NCBI GenBank assembly: GCA_002424495.1
Contig: DIKH01000399.1
Coordinates: 824 to 7,286, forward strand
Length of the DNA stretch: 6,463 nt
Source: Desulfobacteraceae bacterium UBA5623
GTDB taxonomy: Bacteria; Desulfobacterota; DSM-4660; Desulfatiglandales; Desulfatiglandaceae
Direction of reading: 5' to 3'
Shown: positions 1 through 5,612 of the stretch, one piece after another
How positions within the stretch are numbered: position 1 is the first letter of the stretch
Layout: the number at the start of each line of letters is the position of its first letter
Position numbers and translations under genes: made by a program
The notes under the pieces: generated by a model
Seen by the model: only the letters and a program-made list of their open reading frames with translations
What the model was told of the DNA's origin: nothing
Database searches by the model: none

Positions 1-1
1 G

Positions 2-340
2 TCTGCAAAAGAGTTGGAAAAGAATGAGTTCAAAATTAGTGAACTGGTTAAAAGACAGAACTTGATCAGGTTTGATGAAAACCAGAACGATCTTTTCAGA
101 GAACAATTGGAGTCCGTGCTGAGGCTCCTTGCAGAACATTTTGAAAATTTTGGTTTTGATAACAACCTGTATTTTGACCTGGTCTATAACCTGATGGTTC
201 TGGACTATGACAAATTTATAAGCCTGGACAAGGAACAGGCAGATATTGCCTCCATGCTAAAAAAGATTGGTATTGATGATTATATCAAAGAGAAGACAAA
301 GGCGCTGTTGACCCACACATGTGGGGGAGGATGTGGCTGA
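2..340 (+). CDS. Hypothetical protein with C-terminal CGGGCG tail, 5' end outside the window
   Basis: I do not recognise this gene. The frame is open from base 2, and the only early start (TTG at 14) has no properly spaced ribosome binding site, so the true start is probably upstream. About 112 residues are visible. They are charged and mostly helical-looking, rich in Glu, Lys, Asp, Leu and Phe, with no membrane segment or signal peptide in the visible part. The only distinctive element is the extreme C-terminus, Thr-Cys-Gly-Gly-Gly-Cys-Gly, a CxxxC pair in a flexible glycine tail that could bind a metal or cluster or act as a thiol pair (inference). The stop lies 26 bp before the FMN-reductase/arsenate-reductase gene, so the two are probably co-transcribed. 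That it is a gene is fairly sure; its function is unknown. Confidence 0.7.
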   Translation, partial: SAKELEKNEFKISELVKRQNLIRFDENQNDLFREQLESVLRLLAEHFENFGFDNNLYFDLVYNLMVLDYDKFISLDKEQADIASMLKKIGIDDYIKEKTKALLTHTCGGGCG

Positions 341-353
341 GATTTTTTGACGA

Positions 354-359
354 AAGGAG
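354..359 (+). promoter_or_regulatory. Ribosome binding site of the FMN-reductase/ArsC fusion gene
   Basis: AAGGAG lies 7 bases before the ATG at 367. It is a near-ideal Shine-Dalgarno sequence and fixes the start of the fusion gene. Confidence 0.8.
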
Positions 360-366
360 ATGATCT

Positions 367-1332
367 ATGCTTGTCCTTGGGTTACAAGGGAGTCCGCGCC
401 GGAAGGGAAATACCAGTACGCTGCTTTCAACCTTTCTTGATGAGGCGCAAAGTCTCGGCGCTGACACTGATGTTATTGATGTGCCGAGACGCAGAATAAC
501 TCCTTGTCAGGAATGTGGAAACTGCGAGGAAAAGGGCTTTTGCCCTATTGACGACGAGATGCAGGAAGTTTATCCGTTACTTCGTGAGGCGGATATTATC
601 GTGATGGGGACGCCTGTCTTTTTCTACGGGCCAACCGCACAGCTAAAATGCCTTATAGACAGGTCCCAGGTCCTGTGGTCGAGGAGATATGTCTTAAAAC
701 TGGAAGATCCGGGCCGCAGATGGCGCCGCGGCCTTTTACTTTCTGTTGGCGCGACAAAGGGAAAAGACCTCTTTGTCGGCATAAATCTTACTGCAAAATA
801 TTTTTTTGATGCGGTTGGTGCAAAATTTGATGGTGGCCTGACCTATATCAAGGTCGAGGGGCCGGATGATATAAAAATGCATCCCACAGCCCTTGAAGAT
901 GCAAGACAAAAGGCAAGATTGCTTGTCCCTTCACTTTTGAAAAGAAAAAAAATACTCTTTGTCTGTGCTAAAAACGCCTGCCGCAGCCAGATGGCCGCCG
1001 CCTTCGCCCAGTATTATGGAGGAGATAAAATAGAGGCCAATAGCGCCGGAAGCGCGCCCGCAAAAGAGCTTAACCCTGTTATGGAAGAAGTGATGAGGGA
1101 AAGGGGTATTGACATGGCCTGGCGCAGGCCAAAATCCCTTATTGAGGCCGAAAAAAGTATGACCCCGGAGCTGATCGTCACCATGGGTTGTCAGGGTGCA
1201 TGCCCCATGTTCCCCGGCGCGGAAAATTTGGCCTGGGACCTGCCTGATCCAGCGGGCAAATCCATTGAATTCATGCGCAGGATAAGAGACGATATTGAAA
1301 GGAGGGTCAGTGACCTTGTAGCGGCTGTTTGA
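367..1332 (+). CDS. Fusion of iron-sulfur flavoprotein/FMN reductase domain and arsenate reductase (LMW-PTP type)
   Basis: A 321-residue two-domain cytoplasmic protein. Residues 1 to about 190 match the NADPH-dependent FMN reductase / iron-sulfur flavoprotein fold. GSPRRKGNT at 8-16 is the FMN phosphate loop. Cys47, Cys50, Cys53 and Cys59 form a CX2CX2CX5C cluster, the compact pattern that binds a 4Fe-4S cluster in Isf proteins. Residues about 195-321 match thioredoxin-type ArsC: the P-loop CX5R runs from Cys200 to Arg206 (CAKNACRS), and Cys275 and Cys279 (MGCQGACP) are the expected resolving pair. WDLPDPAGKS follows, as in ArsC. The predicted reaction is arsenate to arsenite, with the flavin/iron-sulfur domain possibly supplying electrons in place of thioredoxin (inference). 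The junction is in frame with no sign of a frameshift. The upstream gene may share its transcript. A protein-tyrosine phosphatase role is possible but less likely given the Cys pair. Confidence 0.87.
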   Translation: MLVLGLQGSPRRKGNTSTLLSTFLDEAQSLGADTDVIDVPRRRITPCQECGNCEEKGFCPIDDEMQEVYPLLREADIIVMGTPVFFYGPTAQLKCLIDRSQVLWSRRYVLKLEDPGRRWRRGLLLSVGATKGKDLFVGINLTAKYFFDAVGAKFDGGLTYIKVEGPDDIKMHPTALEDARQKARLLVPSLLKRKKILFVCAKNACRSQMAAAFAQYYGGDKIEANSAGSAPAKELNPVMEEVMRERGIDMAWRRPKSLIEAEKSMTPELIVTMGCQGACPMFPGAENLAWDLPDPAGKSIEFMRRIRDDIERRVSDLVAAV

Positions 1333-1333
1333 C

Positions 1334-1459
1334 TATAGACTTTAATAAAAAGATCTTGGGCTGCGTTATCAGTCGGAATTCCTTGTGAGGCGTACTGGGA
1401 GTAAGCCTCCGCGGATTCCTCACTCTGGCCTTGCCAAAATCATTTTCTTAAAGTCTATA
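1334..1459. repeat. 126-bp near-palindromic element, MITE-like
   Basis: The outer 12 bases of each end are perfect inverted repeats (1334-1345 against 1448-1459, starting TATAGACTTTAA). The 26-base arms 1334-1359 and 1434-1459 match at 23 positions. The interior continues to pair imperfectly towards a central hairpin, where GAGGC (1387-1391) plus TAC pairs with GTA plus GCCTC (1405-1409) around a TGGGA loop. The single-stranded form would be one long hairpin. It starts one base after the fusion gene's stop and has no coding capacity. The TATA at each outer edge would suit a TA target duplication of the IS630/Tc1-mariner kind (inference). It may also act as a bidirectional 3' end structure. 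No transposase is in the window. Confidence 0.65.
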
Positions 1460-1529
1460 TAACATTTCACATAGTGCCGACAATTTCATTTTATCGTAAC
1501 AGATTGCCTTTTATCAAAGAGGTGTTGCA

Positions 1530-1880
1530 ATGGATGTAAAGGCTGTTTTCCACATTGACTGGGACCAGGAAGAAAACCTGGTCATGGCTATTACCAATAT
1601 CACTAACCTTCTTAAAATCGTTCAGGCGGGAGAGGCCTCAATTTGTGTCCTGGCCAACGGCCCTGCGGTCAAGCTGTTTCAACACGAGAGGGCATCCGGC
1701 TATGTGTCGGATATTCAAGGCCTCTCTGACAGGGGAGTCCTCTTCCGTCTCTGTAACAATGCCCTGAACCATTTTGGCATTGCCGGAGAGAAACTTATCG
1801 GGCCTTGTGAGATCGTGCCCGCGGGCATTATGGAGCTTATCAGATTGCAGGCAGAGGGCTATGCATATATAAAGCCTTAA
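1530..1880 (+). CDS. DsrE/DsrF-like family protein
   Basis: A 116-residue soluble protein of the DsrE/DsrF-like (YchN/DUF1791-type) family. Supporting features are the alternating beta-alpha layout beginning KAVFHIDWD, the strand ICVLANGPAVKLF at 38-50, a C-N-N-A-L segment at Cys75, and the family-like ending with PAGIMELIRLQAEGYAYIKP at 97-116. Cys75 sits at the position of the conserved cysteine used in sulfur-carrier members; Cys39 and Cys93 are additional. Such proteins form small oligomers and may relay sulfur or respond to redox state, but many are uncharacterised and a specific substrate cannot be named. AGAGGTG at 1518-1524 is the ribosome binding site. The gene follows the palindromic element by about 70 bp and leads into the thioesterase gene with a 36-bp gap. 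Confidence 0.8.
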   Translation: MDVKAVFHIDWDQEENLVMAITNITNLLKIVQAGEASICVLANGPAVKLFQHERASGYVSDIQGLSDRGVLFRLCNNALNHFGIAGEKLIGPCEIVPAGIMELIRLQAEGYAYIKP

Positions 1881-1916
1881 ACCGGGGAAGCCGGACACGA
1901 TGAGGCAGGTGGAATT

Positions 1917-2426
1917 ATGGAAGGAAAGAGGACCCAAGACAGCAGCATTACAATGTCACACGTGATGCTCCCCCAGGATACCAATCCGGCAGGAAACGTC
2001 CATGGCGGAGTTGTTATGAAACACATAGATAATGCAGCCGTAACCGTCGCCATCCGCCATACGCGCTGTAACTCAGTTACAGCATCCATTGACAGAATGG
2101 ATTTTTATAATCCGGTATATCTGGGAAATATCCTTGTTCTTAAGGCCAGGCTCAATTTTGTGGGCAGGACATCAATGGAAATTGGCGTTCGAGCTGAAGC
2201 GGAAGACCCTTACTCCGGTACCGTCAGTCATACTGCATCCGCATATCTTACTGTTGTAGCCCTGGATGAAAAAGGGCGGCCGAAAGAGGTTCCCCCTCTC
2301 ATCCTTGAGACACAAGATGAAATAAGACGTCACAACGCCGCCATGGCTCGAAGAAAGGTAAGACTTGAAGAAAGGACTAAGGAAGAGGAGAAAAGGCGCA
2401 TCTTTGAAGGGTTTAAATCAGAGTAA
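1917..2426 (+). CDS. Acyl-CoA thioesterase, hotdog fold (YciA/BACH type)
   Basis: A 169-residue cytoplasmic protein that should hydrolyse acyl-CoA to free acid and CoA. The hallmark DTNPAGNVHGGVVMKHID spans residues 21-38. It matches the D-x-N-x-x-G-x-x-(F/H)-G-G pattern of hexameric YciA/BACH enzymes, and Asp38 falls at the catalytic aspartate position of YciA. The following segments, TASIDRMDFYNPVYLGN and FVGRTSMEIGVRAEAED, match the central helix and CoA-binding strands. Residues about 130-169 form a highly charged Arg/Lys/Glu tail, probably helical. A purine-rich GGCAGGTGG precedes the ATG by a few bases. The length is normal for a single-hotdog enzyme. Chain-length preference cannot be read from the sequence. 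It probably shares an operon with the DsrE-like gene before it and the TIGR02757 gene after it. Confidence 0.88.
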   Translation: MEGKRTQDSSITMSHVMLPQDTNPAGNVHGGVVMKHIDNAAVTVAIRHTRCNSVTASIDRMDFYNPVYLGNILVLKARLNFVGRTSMEIGVRAEAEDPYSGTVSHTASAYLTVVALDEKGRPKEVPPLILETQDEIRRHNAAMARRKVRLEERTKEEEKRRIFEGFKSE

Positions 2427-2451
2427 CAAGGTTCAACAGGGGATTGGGGCG

Positions 2452-3213
2452 GTGTTTTCAGGTCATGAAGAATCTCTGAAAGACGAGCTGGATTCCCTTT
2501 ACAGGCAATACAACAGCAGGCGATATCTCCAGTATGATCCAATAAAATATGTATATGGGTTTGAAGATCCCGCTGAAATGGAATTAGTAGGTCTTTTTTG
2601 CTCTGCGCTTTCTTTTGGCAGGGTGACTCAGATCTTTAAGGCAATAGAGGCATTACTCAATATTGTCGAGACAAAACCCTTCGACTATGTCTTGTCCCTT
2701 AAAAAAAGGCCTGATAATAATCTGCTTTCCTTTAAATACAGATTCGTCACAGGCCTGGATGTCTTTAATCTGTTCTTGTCGGCAAAGAAGATAATTGAGG
2801 CCTATGGGTCAATAGGCAATTTTGTCATGATGAATTATAGTCAAGGGGATTTGCCGGGTTTAATGGAGGAAGTCATCAAGGCTTTCAAGGGGGTAAACTA
2901 TCTTATACCTTCCTCGTTAAAGACATCACCCTGTAAGAGGCTTTTTATGTTTTTCAGGTGGATGGTGAGAAAAGACAATATTGACCTTGGTCTTTGGAAA
3001 TTTATCAGCCCTAAAGAACTTGTTATCCCCCTTGACACCCACATCTTCCACGTGTCAAAGGAATTAGGGCTTACATCCAAGAAGACCGCCTCGATGAATG
3101 CAGCAGTTGAAATCACAACCGGTCTTAAAAGGTTTTGTAATGAAGACCCGGTAAAATACGATTGGGCGCTTTCCCACATCGGAATAATAAGGAACAACTT
3201 TCTCACAATATAA
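2452..3213 (+). CDS. TIGR02757/DUF2400 family protein, HhH-GPD glycosylase-like
   Basis: About 253 residues, a normal length for TIGR02757 (DUF2400), a family of unknown function. Recognisable family blocks are the segment around YDP-KYVYGFED near the N-terminus, GLFCSALSFGRVTQI, FFRWMVRKDNIDLGLW (about 167-182) and VIPLDTHIFHVSKELGL with Asp195. The latter resembles the (I/V)DTH(V/I)xR block carrying the catalytic aspartate of HhH-GPD DNA glycosylases, and the ending YDWALSHIGI resembles their last helix. A DNA-repair-like fold is therefore plausible, but the usual HhH lysine and iron-sulfur cysteines are not visible. I chose GTG at 2452, preceded by AGGGG, over the longer TTG at 2365. The longer form would add 29 basic residues and overlap the thioesterase gene by 62 bp. 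The gap to the thioesterase gene is 25 bp. Confidence 0.85.
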   Translation: MFSGHEESLKDELDSLYRQYNSRRYLQYDPIKYVYGFEDPAEMELVGLFCSALSFGRVTQIFKAIEALLNIVETKPFDYVLSLKKRPDNNLLSFKYRFVTGLDVFNLFLSAKKIIEAYGSIGNFVMMNYSQGDLPGLMEEVIKAFKGVNYLIPSSLKTSPCKRLFMFFRWMVRKDNIDLGLWKFISPKELVIPLDTHIFHVSKELGLTSKKTASMNAAVEITTGLKRFCNEDPVKYDWALSHIGIIRNNFLTI

Positions 3214-3262
3214 AACCTGGTTGGTTACTGCCCGGCCGCGACTCTTAGGTAAAAAAAACCTG
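3214..3262 (+). other. Upstream part of the intergenic region, with short AGGT-N7-ACCT palindrome
   Basis: This stretch between the TIGR02757 stop and the candidate promoter holds no gene. Its only structure is AGGT (3247-3250), a run of A and ACCT (3258-3261), directly before the -35 element. The spot would suit an operator, but four-base arms are too short to be convincing. Confidence 0.25.
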
Positions 3263-3292
3263 TTGACAATGCGCAGGTGCTTGGGCTATGGA
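3263..3292 (+). promoter_or_regulatory. Candidate sigma-70 promoter of the nickel/cobalt uptake operon
   Basis: TTGACA at 3263-3268 is a perfect -35 hexamer. After an 18-base spacer, TATGGA at 3287-3292 is a weak -10 sharing the TAT start. Transcription would begin near 3299, giving a leader of about 170 bases before the ATG at 3469. The poor -10 makes this a moderate call. Confidence 0.4.
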
Positions 3293-3298
3293 AAAAAT

Positions 3299-3379
3299 CA
3301 AAATCCAGGCACGAAGCCTGAACAGCAATTAAAAAGTCAGGTGAGGCAGTTTAGATAAAATGCCTCATTTAATAATCAG
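3299..3379 (+). promoter_or_regulatory. Structured 5' leader, possible riboswitch or attenuator
   Basis: The leader holds a perfect hairpin CAGGC-ACGAA-GCCTG (3306-3320) and a perfect 7-bp hairpin TGAGGCA/TGCCTCA (3342-3348 with 3361-3367). GCCTGA at 3316-3321 could alternatively pair with TCAGG at 3337-3341 or with TCAGGC at 3376-3381. The last option would enclose the second hairpin and use the first two bases of the terminator stem. Competing pairings before a terminator are typical of riboswitches and attenuators. No known class was recognised: cobalamin riboswitch core boxes are absent and the NiCo four-way junction is not evident. Confidence 0.45.
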
Positions 3380-3432
3380 GCCATGAAGGCTCAGAAAGGG
3401 TTAGAAGACCCGGAGCAATCATGGCTTTTTTT
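3380..3432 (+). terminator. Rho-independent terminator or attenuator hairpin before the DUF4198 gene
   Basis: GCCATGA (3380-3386) pairs perfectly with TCATGGC (3419-3425). Inside, GCTC (3389-3392) pairs with GAGC (3413-3416), and GGGT (3398-3401) with ACCC (3408-3411). Seven T residues follow at 3426-3432. It lies only 36 bases before the ATG of the DUF4198 gene and about 170 bases after the preceding stop. It could therefore end read-through from the left operon, or act as a regulated attenuator for the metal uptake operon. Confidence 0.72.
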
Positions 3433-3468
3433 ATTTGCAGACTTTAAAGCATTCAGGGAGGAAATAAG

Positions 3469-4242
3469 ATGAAAAGACATGTAATGATATTTGCGGCAGC
3501 GATTTTTTTGCTCCTTTCCGGAACCGCATCAGCCCATTTCGGCATGGTGATTCCCTCTGACTCCATGGTCATGCATGGCGACGGGAAGAACATCTTGGTA
3601 ACAATCTCTTTTTCCCATCCAATGGAGATGATGGGAATGGATATGGTCAAACCAAAGTCTTTCGGCGTGATGACCGGCGGTAAAAAACAGGATCTCATCC
3701 CCGATCTCAGAGAGACCAAGGTGATGGGCCATAAGGCATGGGAGCTGGCTTACGGCATAAAAAGACCCGGGCTGTATATCTTCTGTATGGAACCTGAGCC
3801 ATACTGGGAACAGGCGGAGGATTGCTTCATAATCCATTATACCAAGACAATCGTTACTGCCTATGGAAACGACGAGGGCTGGGATCAAGAAGCAGGGCTC
3901 AAGACAGAGATCGTTCCCCTTGCCAGGCCCTTTGGCCTTTATGCGGGCAATGTCTTTCAGGGGATTGTCAAGGTTGATGGAAAACCTGTCCCATACGCAG
4001 AGGTTGAAATAGAATATTACAATGAGGACAGGCGTTCAGCGGCCCCGACAGAGTATATGGTCACCCAGGTTACAAAGGCAGATTCAAACGGGGTCTTTAC
4101 CTATGCCGCACCCAGGTCAGGCTGGTGGGGATTTGCCGCCCTTAGTACGGCTGACTTTAAGCTTGAACACAATGGCCAGGGCAAAGACGTGGAGATAGGC
4201 GCTGTGCTGTGGGTGAAGTTCCATGACTGGAATCAGAAGTAG
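3469..4242 (+). CDS. DUF4198 periplasmic metal-uptake protein, NikK-like
   Basis: A 257-residue exported protein of the DUF4198 (NikM-like Pfam) group found with nickel/cobalt ECF transporters. Residues 1-22 are a clear Sec signal peptide: Lys-Arg-His, a hydrophobic core, then T-A-S-A with cleavage before His23. The mature protein would begin HFGMVIPSDS, exposing an N-terminal histidine suited to binding Ni2+ or Co2+. His36 and the Met-rich stretch H50-P-M-E-M-M-G-M-D-M (50-59) are further possible ligands. A later beta-rich domain (about 155-240, from FGLYAGNVFQGIVKVDGKP) resembles the usual DUF4198 carboxypeptidase-regulatory-like fold. No C-terminal membrane anchor is seen. GGGAGGA, six bases before the ATG, is a strong ribosome binding site. 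It is the first gene of the uptake operon, after the terminator-like leader. The role is inferred from family and context; nickel versus cobalt is not resolved. Confidence 0.8.
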   Translation: MKRHVMIFAAAIFLLLSGTASAHFGMVIPSDSMVMHGDGKNILVTISFSHPMEMMGMDMVKPKSFGVMTGGKKQDLIPDLRETKVMGHKAWELAYGIKRPGLYIFCMEPEPYWEQAEDCFIIHYTKTIVTAYGNDEGWDQEAGLKTEIVPLARPFGLYAGNVFQGIVKVDGKPVPYAEVEIEYYNEDRRSAAPTEYMVTQVTKADSNGVFTYAAPRSGWWGFAALSTADFKLEHNGQGKDVEIGAVLWVKFHDWNQK

Positions 4243-4271
4243 GTGCAAATCGAGTCGCAAAGGAAAAAAAC

Positions 4272-5552
4272 ATGTTCCGAGGAATTATCATTGCGGGAAT
4301 CATGTCCGTGGTTATGGTCTTCCTGCCCAGCGCGGGAAGGTGCCTGGATGTTTCCAATAGCGAGATCATGGAAGAGCTAAAGGCGCTAAAGGCCAGGATT
4401 GACGTTCTTGAGGAGAAGCTAAAAGAAAAGGATCACGAAATAGAAAGGCTCAAAGACGAACAGGTCGTCCATACAGCGCCTGAAAGCGAGCTGGATGAAA
4501 AGGAATTGAAGGATGGCATACTTGATAAGATATCGGATCTTGTGTCAATCGGTGGCCTTATTGAGGTGGGCGCGGCCTACCAGGGGATAAAGAACAGGGA
4601 CGGGACAGATGAAGATGACAGCGATATTGACCTTACAACCGTGGAGATCGGTGTTGAGGTGAAAGTCAATGAATGGGTGAATGCACAGACGGTTTTCTTG
4701 TACGAAGACCCATTTGGAAATAATCCGGAGGATGAAAGTGATGTCACCCTGGACGTCGGGACCGTTACCATAGGAAACTGCGATGAATTTCCATTTAGCC
4801 TTACTGCCGGCAAGATGTATGTCCCGTTCGGGGCGATCCTGACCCATCTGCCGGATGATCCCCTGGTCGAGCAGCCCATGACGCTCCTCTTTGGAGAGAC
4901 ATCTGAAAAGGCGGTTTTATTGGGTTATCAACAAAACGGGTTTAATGTCTCCGGTTATGTATTTAACGGTGATATGGATGAATATGGCTCGGATAATACT
5001 ATCGGTGACTTTGGTTTTGATATCACATATACTGCGCCGGAGGGAAATATCCTGGAGCTGTTGACCGGGGTTTCATATATGTCCGACATTGCAGAATCAG
5101 ATGGCCTGAGCGACTATATCACCAGCGACGATCACCCGATTGGGCCGTTAGAATATATAGATGACCCTGTGGATGGGTTTGCCGCCTATCTGCACCTTGG
5201 CATTAATGAAATATTTTTTGATGCAGAGTATATGACGGCCCTAAGCGAATTCGACCCCACAGAGATAGCCCTTGGGGGCGATAATGGGGCCAGGCCTTCG
5301 GTGTTGAATATTGAGACCGGTTATAACTGGAATTGGGGAAAGAATCTGGAGATCGTCCTGAAATATGAAGGCTCCCACGAGACCGGGGCACTTGGCTATC
5401 CCCACAGGAGATACGGAATCGGTTTTAATCAGGAGATCATGGATTCTCTGACAGGCTCTGTTGCATATTTCAGAGACAGGTTTCATTCGGATGATGCCCA
5501 AGGCAGAGACGACAGGGATATCTTATGCAGCCAGATCTCCGTGGAATTCTAA
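4272..5552 (+). CDS. Outer-membrane porin, LbtU-like, with N-terminal coiled coil
   Basis: A 426-residue outer-membrane beta-barrel protein. A signal peptide covers about residues 1-22 (MFRGIIIAGIMSVVMVFLPS, then AGR). Residues about 30-65 are a heptad-like coiled coil rich in Leu, Lys and Glu, seen in trimeric or peptidoglycan-associated porins. From about 78 onward, alternating strands with aromatic girdles run to a C-terminal Phe (QISVEF), the BAM recognition signature. Acidic loops (DGTDEDDSDID near 112-122, NNPEDESD near 150) could attract cations. Overall it resembles the proteins annotated as LbtU-family siderophore porins. AAAGGA at 4258-4263 is the ribosome binding site, and the DUF4198 gene ends 29 bp upstream. 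Its place inside a CbiM operon suggests passage of Ni2+ or Co2+, free or chelated, across the outer membrane; this is inference. Confidence 0.8.
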   Translation: MFRGIIIAGIMSVVMVFLPSAGRCLDVSNSEIMEELKALKARIDVLEEKLKEKDHEIERLKDEQVVHTAPESELDEKELKDGILDKISDLVSIGGLIEVGAAYQGIKNRDGTDEDDSDIDLTTVEIGVEVKVNEWVNAQTVFLYEDPFGNNPEDESDVTLDVGTVTIGNCDEFPFSLTAGKMYVPFGAILTHLPDDPLVEQPMTLLFGETSEKAVLLGYQQNGFNVSGYVFNGDMDEYGSDNTIGDFGFDITYTAPEGNILELLTGVSYMSDIAESDGLSDYITSDDHPIGPLEYIDDPVDGFAAYLHLGINEIFFDAEYMTALSEFDPTEIALGGDNGARPSVLNIETGYNWNWGKNLEIVLKYEGSHETGALGYPHRRYGIGFNQEIMDSLTGSVAYFRDRFHSDDAQGRDDRDILCSQISVEF

Positions 5553-5562
5553 AACATTATCA

Positions 5563-5595
5563 CTTAGAGGTAAAGCCCCGGCCCTTACCTCTAAG
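5563..5595. repeat. Perfect 11-bp inverted repeat between porin and cbiM genes
   Basis: CTTAGAGGTAA (5563-5573) and TTACCTCTAAG (5585-5595) are perfect inverted arms around an 11-base C-rich loop. No T tract follows, so it is not a classical terminator. It ends 17 bases before the cbiM ATG. It may shield the 3' end of a processed porin message and set unequal expression of the genes, or be a regulator binding site. Confidence 0.7.
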
Positions 5596-5612
5596 GCTTA
5601 CTGAGGTCTGAC

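Noticed and set aside
2365..2451. Longer N-terminus of the TIGR02757 protein from a TTG at 2365
   Set aside because: It would add a basic stretch unlike the family and overlap the thioesterase gene by 62 bp; GTG at 2452 has a better upstream purine tract.
3306..3320. Guanidine-II (mini-ykkC) hairpin because of the ACGA in the loop
   Set aside because: That class needs two hairpins with ACGR loops; only one is present, and the context is metal uptake.
3307..3325. Sigma-54 promoter (GGCAC box)
   Set aside because: No GC at the -12 position at the required distance, and the GGCAC is part of a perfect hairpin.
3299..3432. Cobalamin riboswitch, expected near cbiM
   Set aside because: The core CCGCAACTG-type segment and the GCCACTG box are not present, and the leader is shorter than that class usually needs.
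3529..3888. Minus-strand open frame of 119 codons within the DUF4198 gene
   Set aside because: It is antisense to a well-supported gene, has no recognisable domain, and reflects the codon pattern of the + strand gene. The same holds for the other minus-strand frames in the window.
4272..4345. Lipoprotein signal in the porin, because of Cys near residue 24
   Set aside because: The residue before the Cys is Arg, which does not fit a lipobox (Gly, Ala or Ser required).
5563..5595. NikR operator
   Set aside because: The arms and spacing do not match the NikR palindromes I know (GTATGA-N16-TCATAC or the GTGTTAC type).
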